A DNA stretch of 64,000 bases from VAZQ01 sp963817135. GTDB lineage: Bacteria > Pseudomonadota > Alphaproteobacteria > Rhizobiales > Xanthobacteraceae. Positions 1 to 9,649 of this stretch are shown in pieces. The DNA lies in assembly GCA_963817135.1 (NCBI GenBank), contig CAWFNG010000005.1, positions 1-64,000 of the forward strand. The letters are read 5' to 3'. The notes beneath the pieces were generated by a model. It searched no databases, was not told where the DNA came from, and worked only from the letters and a program-made list of their open reading frames with translations. The translations under genes were made by a program, and so were the position numbers. Position 1 is the stretch's first letter; every line of letters begins with the position of its first letter.

Positions 1-89
1 CCTTCGCAACCGGGCCGTGCTTGGCTGGGATCACCTTAGAACCAGTCATTGATGTGATGGACGCGATTTCGGTATCCTCGCCGGCGGTC

Positions 90-257
90 CTAGTGCGGTG
101 AATTTGAATTTCCAATCATAACTGGCCGCAAGCTCGTTTAGGAACTTCAAATTCAAAACCGCACTAGAAATCATAGAGTTGCTAGTGGTCCTTAGATTCC
201 GAATTTGCATTTGAACGTGCGGCAAGTGCTGGCGAACTTCGGAATTCGGACCACTAG
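90..257. repeat. Bipartite palindromic repeat, copy 1
   Basis: Two successive imperfect hairpins. The first runs from CTAGTGCGG to CCGCACTAG (90 to about 165), the second from CTAGTGGTCC to GGACCACTAG (about 182 to 257). They are joined by a linker holding ATCATAGAGTTG. Each arm is roughly 25 bases and each loop carries a GCCGC/GCGGC core. Four other copies in the window share this layout while the stem sequences differ. It sits directly upstream of the broken binding-protein gene at 274 and probably separates it from its original promoter. Bases 1-89 hold no gene I can support; a short open frame there runs into the repeat and stops in it. Confidence 0.85.
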
Positions 258-273
258 ACCCTTGGGAAAACCG

Positions 274-1269
274 ATGCGCTTCGATCAATTGAACCGACGG
301 GCATTCATTGGCGTCTTCGGTTGGGCAATGGTCTGGTCCCTTGCCGCGCGCGCGCAACAGACTATGCGCGGTGTTGCGGTGATCATGGTCACCCGCGAGA
401 CGGATGCGCTGGGCCAAGGCCGGCTGAAAGCCTTCCTGCAAGCCTTCGAGAAATTCGGGTGAATCGACGGTCGCAATGTGCGCATCGACATCCGCTGGGC
501 GGGCGACAGCCCCGAGCGGATGCGCGAGATCGTGGCGGAGATCATGGTGCTCAAGCCCAACGTGATCTTCGCAAACGGTACGCCAGCGGTAGCGGCACTG
601 AGGCGCGCGAGTGCGTCCATTCCAATTGTATTCACGACAGTGAACGAGCCGATCATGCAGGGCTTCATCGCGAGTATGGCGCGGCCAGGCGGCAATATCA
701 CGGGCTTCAGCCTGGTCGAATTCTCTGTTGTCGGGAAGACGGTGGAGATGTTCAAGACGATGGTACCGACGCTTGCCCGCGTCGGACTGATGTTTAATCC
801 GGAAACCTACGCGTTTTACGACACCTACCTGGACAGGTTCCATGCTGAGGCGAGGTGGCCCATGCAGATAACTCGCGCGGCAGTGCGTGTGCCTGCGGAC
901 ATCGACGCGGCCGTCGCGAGCATCGCCGCGCAGCCGGACGGAGGTCTGGTGGTCCTGCCCGATGCGTTCAATGCCGCCAACCAAGCGACGATCCGTGTTG
1001 CGCTGGAGCAGCATCGGCTGCCACACATCGTTCCCTGGGTACAGTTCGTTTCCGCCGGCGGGCTGATGTCCTACGGGCCGGACTTGGTAGATATCTTTCG
1101 CCGGTCGGCGGAATACGTGGACCGGATTTTGAAGGGAGCGAATCCCGCCGAGCTTCCGGCCCAGGCGCCGACCAAGTACGAACTCGCGATCAACCTCAAG
1201 ACCGCGAAGACACTCGGCCTCTCAGTGCCGCCGACGTTGGTTGCTATCGCCGACGAGGTGATCGAATAG
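274..1269 (+). pseudogene. ABC-type substrate-binding protein gene (PF04392-like), interrupted by TGA
   Basis: The frame starting at ATG 274 gives a signal peptide ending in AARAQQ, typical of the large family of periplasmic 'ABC transporter substrate binding protein' genes in Hyphomicrobiales, which feed uncharacterised ABC importers. It is open to 459, meets TGA at 460-462 and continues in the same frame to TAG at 1267-1269. Relatives read G-W-I-x-G-x-N at this point, so the stop looks like a TGG-to-TGA change rather than an indel. The remainder (RIDIRWAGDS, VANPGGNITGF-like, PPTLVAIADEVIE) is intact and the total length, about 331 codons, is normal. No permease or ATPase gene is adjacent. 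It could still be read through, or the stop could be a sequencing error; without readthrough only a 62-residue fragment is made. Confidence 0.8.
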
Positions 1270-1381
1270 AGCATGCAATCGCGCATGCCGCTTGTTGCGG
1301 TGCATTGATCCGCAATGAAGCAGAAGCGGTTAGTATTTGTGTTCGTCCGTGGTGGCTGGATTCGACGGCAGGATATGGCAA

Positions 1382-1690
1382 ATGCCCATAAGCGACATTG
1401 CGAGGTCTGCCGCGGCTATTCATCGGAAACTGCGCGCCATTGCCGCCGTGCTCTCGGACCCAGCCGCAACCGAACACGAGAAAACCAATGCCGAGGCGCT
1501 CAAGACACGCCTGGAAAAGCAGCTCAGGCAGGAAGCAACACCTGAGGGGACATGGACGGACATCATGTTTCGGTTTGGCCGGGCGGTTAAGGAAATTAAG
1601 CAATCCACATCTCCGTCCTCTCCAAAGGGCGACTGGACGGATCATGCCTTCCGACTTGGCAGAACGCTTCGCAAAGGGTTCAAGAAGTAG
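1382..1690 (+). CDS. Small hypothetical protein with DUF2786-like start
   Basis: 102 codons from ATG 1382 (MPISDIARSAAAIHRKLRAI). The first half resembles the DUF2786-type helical segment: a charged helix, then ATEHEKTNAEALKTRLEKQL, which could form a short coiled coil. The second half contains the same short motif twice, WTDIMFRFGRAVKEIK and WTDHAFRLGRTLRKGF, so it looks like an internal duplication. No signal peptide and no catalytic motif are visible, and the C terminus is very basic. A longer reading from 1337 is possible but the homologous-looking part starts at 1382. The function is unknown. It stands alone between the broken binding-protein gene and a repeat-bearing intergenic region. 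Confidence 0.6.
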   Translation: MPISDIARSAAAIHRKLRAIAAVLSDPAATEHEKTNAEALKTRLEKQLRQEATPEGTWTDIMFRFGRAVKEIKQSTSPSSPKGDWTDHAFRLGRTLRKGFKK

Positions 1691-1725
1691 CCGCCGACAG
1701 GAGACGGGCCTCGGGACAGGCCCCC

Positions 1726-1828
1726 GTAGGGCACAATAGCGAAGCGTATTGCGCCGAAAATCATCTGCGACTTCCGGCAACGATATTGGCCGTTGGCTGG
1801 CGGAATACGCTTCGCTATTCCGCCCTAC
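1726..1828. repeat. Inverted repeat with 30-base arms (GTAGGGC... family)
   Basis: The left arm at 1726-1755 (GTAGGGCACAATAGCGAAGC and on) is nearly complementary to the right arm at 1799-1828 (...GCTATTCCGCCCTAC), with about 43 bases between. Sequences of the type GGCGGAATACGCTTCGCTATTCCGCC are, from memory, frequent interspersed palindromes in Bradyrhizobium-like genomes. It lies in the 1691-2295 gap between a small gene and the molybdenum hydroxylase pair. I see nothing else with support in the rest of that gap (1829-2280). Confidence 0.7.
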
Positions 1829-2295
1829 CCGATCTCTATCCTCCGATCTTCAGGAGATGCATCAGGACGTCGTCAGATGATCCAAAATCAGTTTGTACTC
1901 CCGAGCGGCGCCTTTACCCACAGCGTGCCCGTCCGCTTTTCCCTTTGCGATCCGGCCGCGCGACGCGCTTCAGGCGTGGATGTTGGTGCGCGTCTTGGTG
2001 CTCCACTCCCCTTATATCCGAGAGAGCACGGGTCCAAGGCGTAGCCCGCGCGTCAAACTATGACGGATGGCGCGCGCTCCGCATGAAAAATGTCCCGAGC
2101 CAGTGCCGGCACGCGGCTTCGGCGTTTCGCCCGTGCCCCATAGCGGCCCAGCGGGCCGGGTTGCTAGGATGGCGTTGCTCTCAACTGTGCGATGGATCGC
2201 GAGCGCGCCGGATTTGCCTGCCGGCCGGATTGTGGTTCGCAGCTGGAGGGCCAAAAAGTCCTAAGAACGCAACTATATAGCCTAGGAGGGCGCCC

Positions 2296-2766
2296 ATGGC
2301 TCAAACCCAATCACTCAACCTCAATGGCAAGTCGGTCGCGGTCACGATCGACGATCCGGACATGCCGCTGCTTTATGCGTTGCGCGACAATCTTGGGCTG
2401 CATGGTCCGCGTTTTGGCCGCGGGCTTGCACAGTGCGGGGCCTGCACGGTTCATGTCGACGGCAAGGCGGTACGCTCCTGCGTCACACCGCTGGCGTCGC
2501 TCAAGCCTGGCCAGAAGGTCGTGACGCTGGAGGGCCTCGGCAGCGCGGACAAGCCGCATCCGGTGCAGCGCGCCTTCATCGAGGAGCAGGCTGCGCAGTG
2601 CGGCTACTGCATCAACGGCATGATCATGGAGTCGGCCGCCTTCCTGGCGGTCAACAAGCGGCCGACGGATGCACAAATCAAAGAAGCACTCGCCAAAAAC
2701 CTCTGCCGCTGTGGCACTCACAACCGCATCGTTAAGGCGGTCAAGCGCGCATCGACCTACGCCTGA
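2296..2766 (+). CDS. (2Fe-2S)-binding small subunit, isoquinoline 1-oxidoreductase type; one cluster ligand missing
   Basis: 156 residues preceded by a good AGGAGG site. It is the electron-transfer subunit of an aldehyde/N-heterocycle molybdenum hydroxylase of the IorA/XdhC-like class. The N-terminal ferredoxin-type domain should have four cysteines in C-x4-C-x2-C...C. Here the sequence is F-G-R42-G-L-A-Q-C47-G-A-C50...C62, so the first ligand is Arg (CGC in place of TGC). The C-terminal helical cluster is intact (CGYC at about 113-116, CRC at about 146-148). The partner gene just downstream is a clear pseudogene, so the loss of the cysteine fits relaxed selection after loss of function. The reading frame is otherwise open and of normal length. 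Confidence 0.85.
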   Translation: MAQTQSLNLNGKSVAVTIDDPDMPLLYALRDNLGLHGPRFGRGLAQCGACTVHVDGKAVRSCVTPLASLKPGQKVVTLEGLGSADKPHPVQRAFIEEQAAQCGYCINGMIMESAAFLAVNKRPTDAQIKEALAKNLCRCGTHNRIVKAVKRASTYA

Positions 2767-2780
2767 GAGGGGAGCAAGTC

Positions 2781-5000
2781 ATGAACATGCATTTAATTCC
2801 TTCGCGCCGCGATGTGCTCAAGAGCGGCGGCGCCCTCATCGTCAGCTAGGTTCCCAGACGCGATCGGCGAATCGCTTGCACAGGGCGGTACGAAACCGCT
2901 CGCGCTTACCGAGGTCGATGCCTTCCTTGCCATCGACGCCCAGGGCCTGGTCACTGTCTATTCCGGCAAGGTCGATCTCGGCACTGGCGTCTCGACGGCA
3001 TTGTCGCAGATTGCGGCCGACGGGCTCGACGTGCCGCTCTTGCGCATCAAGCTCATCCAAGGTGACACCGCGCTGACGCCCGACCAGGGTACGACCTGGG
3101 GCAGCCTCACGGTGCAGCTCGGCGGCATGCAGCTGCGCAATGCCGCCGCGACTGCGCGCATCGCGCTCCTCGAGGAGGCTAGCAAGCGTCTCGGCGTAAA
3201 GCCGGAAGACCTCAAGGTCGCCGATGGCGTCATCAGCGGCGGTGGCAAGAGCGTGAGCTATGGCGAGCTCATCGGCAACAAGATGTTCTCGCTCAAGCTC
3301 GACCACGCGAAGCCGGCCAAGTCGAAAGACCCCAAGGACTATAAGCTGGTCGGCAAGCCGATATCGCGTGCCGATATCGCCGAAAAGGTGATGGCTACGT
3401 TCACCTATATGCACGATTTTCGCGTGCCTGGCATGGTGCATGGCGGTGTCGTGCGTCCGCCGGCGATTGGTGCCAAGCTTGAGAGTGTCGACGAAGCCTC
3501 GATCAAGAACATACCGGGCGTCATCAAGGTGGTGCGCGAGCGCGACTTTCTTGCCGTCGTCGCCGAAAACGAATGGGCCGCCATCAAGGGCGCACGCGAG
3601 CTTAACGCCGTCTGGTCGAAGGCAGAAATGCTGCCCGAGCAATCGAAGCTGTGGGAGCACGTCCGCAACAGCAAGATCGTCAACGACGAAGTCACCAGCA
3701 ATGTCGGCAACACCGCCAAGGCAATGGGCAAGGATGGCGTCACGACAGTCAAGTCGACATTCGACTTCGCGATCCAACTGCACGGCTCGATCGGGCCGTC
3801 CTGCGCGGTCGCCGAGTTCAAGGACGGCAAGCTGACCTCGTGGTCGGCCTCGCAGGCGACCCACAATCTGCGAAAACAGCTCGCGCAGATGTTCGCCATG
3901 TCGCCCGACGACGTCCGCTGCATCTACGTCGAGGGTGCTGGCTGCTACGGCCGCAACGGTCACGAGGACGCCGCCGGCGACGCCGCGCTCCTCGCAAGGC
4001 GATCGGCCGGCCGGTGCGGGTGCAGTGGTCGCGCGCCGATGAGCACGGCTGGGAGCCCAAGGGCCCGCCGACGCTGGTCGACATCCGCGCCAACATGAAT
4101 GACGCCGGTAATGTCACGGCCTGGGAGTCGGACTTCTTCATCCCGCAGCAGACTGCCGGTAGCTTCCTGGTGCCGCTTACGCCGGCTTCGCTTGCCGGTC
4201 TGCCGCAAAAGGACGACATCGCACCCGGCAACATCTTCCAGAACTCGGCGATCCCCTACAAGTTCGTCAACGTGAAGACGGTGTGCCGCCGGTTGGAGAC
4301 CACGCCGTTTCGGCCGTCATGGATCAGGACGCCAGGCCGCATGCAAAACACCTGGGCCAACGAGTGCTTCATGGATGAGTCAGCGCTGCGGCGAATGCCG
4401 ACCCGATCGAGTTCCGCCTGAAATATCTCGATCCCAACGACAAGCGCGGTATCGAGGTGCTTAACCGGGTTGCTGCGCTCGCGAAATGGGAGAAGCGGCC
4501 CTCTGGCAAGCGCAACCAGACCGGTGACGTGGCGACCGGGCGCGGCGTCTCCTACTGTAAGTATGAACTCGCGCGCACCTACATTGCCTCGGTGGCGGAC
4601 GTGGAAGTGAAACGCTCGACCGGGGAGATTGGTGACCAAGTTCTACATCGCCCATGACTGCGGACAGATCATCAACCCGGATGGGCTGAAGAACCAGCTG
4701 GACGGCAATGTCATTCAAACCCTGAGCCGCACGCTCAAGGAGGAGCTAAAGTTCAACCGTGCCATGGTGACGAGCCTCGACTGGAAGGGCTATCCGATCC
4801 TGACCTTCCCGGAGATCCCAGAACTTGTCTACGACCTGATTGATCGCCCGACCGAGCGGCCATGGGGTGCGGGCGAGCCGGCCGCTGCGGTCGTGCCGTC
4901 GTCGATCGCCAATGCGGTATACGACGCCATCGGCGTGCGCCTGCGCTCGATACCCTACACGCCCGACAAGGTGAAGGCTGCCATTCGCAGCGCGGCCTGA
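2781..5000 (+). pseudogene. Molybdopterin-binding large subunit, isoquinoline 1-oxidoreductase type, multiply frameshifted
   Basis: ATG 2781 begins a twin-arginine leader (SRRDVLKSGG) that hits TAG at 2848. The homologous protein then continues in other frames: 2869-about 4000, about 4000-4390, 4390-4625 and 4630-5000. That makes at least four frame changes, near 2850, 4000, 4390 and 4628. Recognisable stretches are GKVDLGTGVSTALSQIAADG, TWGSLTVQLGGMQLRNAAAT and PWGAGEPAAAVVPSSIANAV. The reconstructed length of about 740 codons equals that of intact IorB-type subunits, so little sequence is lost. It would have formed a molybdenum hydroxylase with the subunit encoded 14 bases upstream. Export by Tat is inferred from the leader. 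Four indels within one gene argue for true decay, although poor local sequence quality is an alternative. Confidence 0.88.
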
Positions 5001-5059
5001 CTTGCAATAGATCGTCTGCCACGAAAAGCGGAGTTGGACTGAGCATATTGAACCGCTGA

Positions 5060-5130
5060 AGTGGTACGGCACTTGCCGACGCGGTGTTCGACGCGATTGG
5101 ATGCGGCTGCGCTCACCCGCAATCCGCAGC
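5060..5130 (+). pseudogene. Second remnant of a molybdenum hydroxylase large-subunit C terminus
   Basis: This stretch downstream of the broken large-subunit gene reads G-T-A-L-A-D-A-V-F-D-A-I-G, then after a one-base shift M-R-L-R-S-P-A-I-R-S. It matches the end of such subunits (compare ANAVYDAIGVRLRSIPY encoded at about 4909-4962). It is probably what is left of a paralogous or duplicated gene. The rest of the 5001-5262 gap shows no gene. Confidence 0.4.
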
Positions 5131-5262
5131 CATAGCCGAGGCTGAGCAGCACACGCGTCTTGAGACTGCCAGCCACTGCCATCAGTCGGGCGGTAATTTG
5201 CTGTGCTGCACAACTCACCTCCTGCTGTGCTAAGCTGATGTCGTCCGCCGAGGGAGGGCCAG

Positions 5263-8200
5263 GTGAAACGGCGTCGGGCAACGAGCCGTAAGCCAGTGAA
5301 GTCGCAGCAGACGGTTAGGGCGAATCGCGGCGCCGCGCCCAAGCCCGCGCGCAATCGGCGTCTTTCTGCTTTAGACGAAGATACAGAGGTCGCGCGGCTC
5401 GCTCGGGAGCGCGACGAGGCGCTGGATCAATTATCCGCTACCTCGAAGGTTCTGCAAGCTATCAGCAGTTCGCGCGGCGAACTTGATCCGGTCTTCAATG
5501 CCATGCTGGCGAGCGCAACGCGACTGTGCGATGCGAAGTTCGGGATACTGTATTTTTCCCAGGATGACGGCTTTCGCGCCGTCGCGATGCATAACGTGCC
5601 GTCGGCCCTTGCCGAAGCGCGACGTAATAAGCTGATCCGATTCCCAGCGGACGCCGCCGTGGCCCGAGCGGCAACGACGAGACAACCCTGTCACCAAATG
5701 GATGCACGAACCGAAAGGAGCTACATCGAGGGCGATCCACAATTCGTAGCGAGCGTCAATCTTGGGGGCATGCGGACCGTGGTCTCTGTCCCGTTGTTGA
5801 AGGATGATCATCTGGTCGGCGTGATTTCAATTTACCGCCAGGAAGTGCGGACGTTTACCGACAAGCAAATCGGGCTGGTCGCCAATTTCGCCCATCAGGC
5901 GGTGATCGCCATCGAGAACGCGCGGCTGCTCAAGGAACTGCGCCAACGCACGGATGATCTGAGCGAGGCGCTTGAGCAGCAGACTGCGACGGCGGAGGTG
6001 CTTCAGGTCATCAGCACTTCGACCGGCGAGCTGGAGCCCGTATTCCAAGCGATGTTGGAGAATGCTACCCGCATCTGCGGCGCGCACTTTGGCTCTCTGT
6101 GGCGGTTCGAGGATGGGGCCGCGAGACTTGTCTCGAATTTCAATCACCCGGCCGCCTTCGCCAAGTTCCTGCAGCAGGGCCCGCATCGGCCAGGTCCGCA
6201 CAACCCGATCACCCGAGTCATCAAGACTTCGCAGGTTCTTCACATCGTCGACTATCGGACCGATCAAGCCTATCTCGGTCACGACACATTGGCGGTCGCC
6301 GGCGTCGAAATTGGCGGTATCAGAACTTTGCTCGTGGTGCCAATGATCAGGGACGACGAGCTGCTCGGGGCTATCGGAATTTTTCACCAGGAGGTTCGAC
6401 CGTTTACCGAGAAGCAGATTGCGCTGGTTGCGAGCTTTGCCAGTCAGGCCGTCATTGCGATCGAGAACACGCGCCTGCTCAACGAATTACGCGAATTGCT
6501 GGAGCAGCAGACCGCAACGTCGGAAGTCCTGCGTGTCATATCAAGCACGCCCGGCGAGCTGGAGCCGGTGTTCCAGGCCATGCTCGAGAATGCGGTGCGG
6601 ATCTGCGAGGCAAAGTTCGGCACCCTGTTTCGCTACGACGGCAACAACTTCCATCGGGCAGCTTGGGTCGGCACCCCTGCCGCACTGGTCGAGTTCCAAA
6701 AACAACGCGGCGCATTTCGGCCGGATTCGGCCGGTGTCCTCGCCCGCGTCCTGCGGACAAAGCAGATAGCCCATAGCGCCGACAGCGCTGCGGAGCCAAA
6801 CCCCGGCGTTGCGACCACGCTCGGCGGTGCACGATCCATAGTTGGTGTGCCGATGCTCAAGGACGACGAACTGGTCGGTGCGATCGTCATCTATCGACAG
6901 GAGGTTCGGCCGTTTACCGACAAGCAGATCGAGCTGGTCAGGAATTTCGCCGCCCAAGCCGTCATCGCCATCGAGAACACCCGGCTGCTCAATGAGCTGC
7001 GGCAATCGCTGGAGCAGCAGACCGCGACAGCGGATGTGCTGCGTGTCATCAACGCGTCTCCCGGCGCGCTTGAGCCGGTATTTCAGGCCATGCTGGAGAA
7101 TGCAGCGCGGCTATGCGAGGCGAAGTTCGGTAATCTGTTCCTGCGTGAGGGCGACGGTTTTCGCAGCGTCGCGATGCACAGCATGCCATCCGCCTATGCG
7201 GAGAGCTATCAGCATGACCCAATCATCGCATTGAAGGACCTCCATCCGCACGCGCCGCTTCCCCAGCTCGTTGAAACGCAAAAAATCGTCCACATTCCCG
7301 ACCTCACCTTGGGGCGGGCCTATATGGAGCGTGATTCCCGTATAGTCGCACTTGTCGAGGGCGCCGGTGCTCGGACCGACCTGATCGTGCCTATGCTGAG
7401 GGAGAATGAACTTGTCGGTGCTTTCGCCATTTATCGCCAGGAGGTGCGCCCATTCACGGACAAGCAGATCGAGTTGGTCCAAAATCTTGCCGCCCAGGCC
7501 GTCATCGCCATTGAGAATACCCGCCTGCTCAACGAGCTGCGCGAATTGCTACAGCAGCAGACCGCGACCGCCGAGGTGCTCAAGACCATCAGCCGAACGG
7601 CGTTCGATCTCCAGCGCGTCCTTCAAACCCTGCTGGAGAATGCGGCGCATATTTGCGGCGCCAAGCACGGCATCATTTTCCGCTACGATGGAGAAAGCTG
7701 CCGTGCCGCCGCAGCCTACAATGCCCCACCTGGCACCCTCGAGCTCTGGCAGCGCCATCCGCTGCGCGCAGGTCGGAGCACCACGGTCGGTCGCGCACTG
7801 CTGGAGCGGCGTCCGGTGCAGATTCCAGACGTGCAGGCGGACCCGGAATATGACTTTCCGGAAGCCCAGAAGCTGAGCGGGTTTCGCACCGTGATGGTAG
7901 TGCCATTGCTGCGCGACGGCCTGCCGCTTGGCGCCATTGGCTTGTGGAAGACGGAGGTCGCACCGTTTACCGACAAGCAGATCGAGCTGCTCACGACCTT
8001 CGCCGACCAGGCCGTAATTGCCATCGAAAACGTGCGGCTGTTCGACGAAATCCAGGACAAGAGCCGTCAGCTCGCGGAAGCAAGCCAGCACAAGTCGCAG
8101 TTCCTCGCCAACATGAGTCACGAGCTGCGTACTCCACTCAACGCCATCCTGGGTTATACGGAGCTCATCCTCGACAGCATCTATGGCGAGATGCCGGAGA

Positions 8201-8790
8201 AAGCGCGCGCGGTACTCGACCGCGTGCAGCGCAATGGGAGGCATCTCCTGGGCCTGATCAACGAAGTGCTTGATCTGTCCAAGATCGAGGCGGGCCAGTT
8301 TGTCCTCGTGCTCGCCGATTACTCTCTCAAGGCCGTCGTGGAGACGGTCTACACCGCGGTGGAGCAGCTGGCGAAAGAAAAAAAGCTTGCCTTCAGCGTT
8401 GACGTGGCACCCGATCTGCCAGCTGGCCATGGCGACGAGCGGCGCTTGACGCAAGTTTTGCTCAACCTCGTGGGCAACGCCATCAAGTTCACTGACCAGG
8501 GCGAAGTTGCGATCAAGGCCTCCGCAGCCAATGGGTCATTCGAGGTTGCCGTGCGCGATACCGGCCCCGGCATCTCCGAGGCCGACCAGGCCAAGCTGTT
8601 CCAGGAATTCCAGCAAGCCGACAATTCGATCACCCGCAAGAAGGGTGGCACGGGACTAGGGCTTGCGATCTCCAAGCGCATCATCGAAATGCATGGCGGG
8701 CGCATTTGGGTCGAGTCAGTCGTGGGTCATGGCTCGACCTTCTCCTTCATGCTGCCCGTCATGGTGGAGCAACAGGCCAAACCGGCATGA
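5263..8790 (+). CDS. Cytoplasmic histidine kinase with five tandem GAF domains
   Basis: 1175 residues from GTG 5263, which has GAGGGAGGG upstream. After a basic head come five GAF repeats, at roughly residues 55-225, 240-410, 415-585, 590-760 and 765-930. Each ends in a near-identical helix (FTDKQIELV...QAVIAIENTRLLNELRE) and begins EQQTATAEVL..IS. The kinase core follows: H-box SHELRTPLN with H953, N-box LLNLVGNAIKF, G1 DTGPGISEAD and G2 GGTGLGLAISKRI. No transmembrane segment is visible, so it probably senses intracellular small molecules or redox. No receiver domain is attached and no regulator gene is next to it. The catalytic core is closely similar to the kinase encoded at 55970-58402. 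The high identity of the repeats suggests recent internal duplication. Confidence 0.93.
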   Translation: MKRRRATSRKPVKSQQTVRANRGAAPKPARNRRLSALDEDTEVARLARERDEALDQLSATSKVLQAISSSRGELDPVFNAMLASATRLCDAKFGILYFSQDDGFRAVAMHNVPSALAEARRNKLIRFPADAAVARAATTRQPCHQMDARTERSYIEGDPQFVASVNLGGMRTVVSVPLLKDDHLVGVISIYRQEVRTFTDKQIGLVANFAHQAVIAIENARLLKELRQRTDDLSEALEQQTATAEVLQVISTSTGELEPVFQAMLENATRICGAHFGSLWRFEDGAARLVSNFNHPAAFAKFLQQGPHRPGPHNPITRVIKTSQVLHIVDYRTDQAYLGHDTLAVAGVEIGGIRTLLVVPMIRDDELLGAIGIFHQEVRPFTEKQIALVASFASQAVIAIENTRLLNELRELLEQQTATSEVLRVISSTPGELEPVFQAMLENAVRICEAKFGTLFRYDGNNFHRAAWVGTPAALVEFQKQRGAFRPDSAGVLARVLRTKQIAHSADSAAEPNPGVATTLGGARSIVGVPMLKDDELVGAIVIYRQEVRPFTDKQIELVRNFAAQAVIAIENTRLLNELRQSLEQQTATADVLRVINASPGALEPVFQAMLENAARLCEAKFGNLFLREGDGFRSVAMHSMPSAYAESYQHDPIIALKDLHPHAPLPQLVETQKIVHIPDLTLGRAYMERDSRIVALVEGAGARTDLIVPMLRENELVGAFAIYRQEVRPFTDKQIELVQNLAAQAVIAIENTRLLNELRELLQQQTATAEVLKTISRTAFDLQRVLQTLLENAAHICGAKHGIIFRYDGESCRAAAAYNAPPGTLELWQRHPLRAGRSTTVGRALLERRPVQIPDVQADPEYDFPEAQKLSGFRTVMVVPLLRDGLPLGAIGLWKTEVAPFTDKQIELLTTFADQAVIAIENVRLFDEIQDKSRQLAEASQHKSQFLANMSHELRTPLNAILGYTELILDSIYGEMPEKARAVLDRVQRNGRHLLGLINEVLDLSKIEAGQFVLVLADYSLKAVVETVYTAVEQLAKEKKLAFSVDVAPDLPAGHGDERRLTQVLLNLVGNAIKFTDQGEVAIKASAANGSFEVAVRDTGPGISEADQAKLFQEFQQADNSITRKKGGTGLGLAISKRIIEMHGGRIWVESVVGHGSTFSFMLPVMVEQQAKPA

Positions 8791-8938
8791 TCGGTGTGGC
8801 GGTCTGGTAGTGTCGCCTAGTGGCACATTGCGGCCTACCGCGAGGTTGGCCTACCCAACGACATCTCCCCGGGCGATCACCTCCTGCGCTAGGCTCAGGC
8901 CCGGGCGACACGGCTAGCACCGTGCTACGCTGCGCGCC

Positions 8939-9649
8939 ATGACATGGTCGATCATCGCCCGCGACGAGAGAACCGGAAACCTCGGAATCGCCGTCGCGAG
9001 CAAGTTCTTTGCCGTCGGCGCATGCGTTCCCTACGTTGCATCGGGTGTAGGCGCGATCGCAACGCAGGCGCTGCTCAATTCCCTCTACGGCACGCAGGGA
9101 CTGCGTCTCCTAGGCGACGGCATGCCGCCTGAAGATGTCGTGCGCCGGCTGGTTGCGAACGATGCGGGCCACGACCATCGCCAGGTCCATGTCATGGACG
9201 CTGGCGGCCGCGCCGCCGCACACACCGGGAAAGCTTGCGTTCCCTGGTGCGGACACATCGAGGACGGGGATCTCTCGCTCGCCGGCAACATGCTTGCCGG
9301 CGCCGGCGTTCTGGGCGACACCGCTGCCGCCTACCGGACCAATGCGACGCTGCCGTTTGCACAACGCCTCATCGCCGCGATGCGGGCAGGCGAAAGGGCA
9401 GGCGGCGACAAGCGCGGCAAGCAATCAGCCGCGCTAGTCATCTATGGCGCGGAGGAATGGCCGGACCTCGACCTGCGGGTCGACGATCATCCGGACCCGC
9501 TTGCCGAGCTTGAACGCATCGAGATCGTGAGCCGGGAATATTTCGTACACTTTCGAAAATTTCTTCCGCGACAAGGCGATCCCGTCGGCGTCATCGATCG
9601 CCGGATCATCGAGGCGGGGATTGCCAAAGCAATCGGCGCCAAGGGATGA
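8939..9649 (+). CDS. DUF1028 family protein
   Basis: 236 residues starting MTWSIIARDERTGNLGIAVA, the signature start of DUF1028, a family with an Ntn-hydrolase-like fold and no settled function. The conserved stretch CVPWCGHIEDGDLSLAGNML follows. The length is typical. The stop codon overlaps the start of the next gene (ATGA at 9646-9649), so it is translationally coupled to the dipeptide transporter ATPase. That suggests a role with peptide or amidated substrates brought in by the transporter, possibly hydrolysis, but this is inference from context only. Confidence 0.85.
   Translation: MTWSIIARDERTGNLGIAVASKFFAVGACVPYVASGVGAIATQALLNSLYGTQGLRLLGDGMPPEDVVRRLVANDAGHDHRQVHVMDAGGRAAAHTGKACVPWCGHIEDGDLSLAGNMLAGAGVLGDTAAAYRTNATLPFAQRLIAAMRAGERAGGDKRGKQSAALVIYGAEEWPDLDLRVDDHPDPLAELERIEIVSREYFVHFRKFLPRQGDPVGVIDRRIIEAGIAKAIGAKG

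Noticed and set aside
46..1026. 326-codon minus-strand frame opposite the broken binding-protein gene
   Set aside because: It crosses repeat copy 1 and has no domain; the plus strand carries the conserved protein.
2842..3963. 373-codon minus-strand frame opposite the hydroxylase large-subunit pseudogene
   Set aside because: Shadow of a recognisable, though frameshifted, gene on the plus strand.
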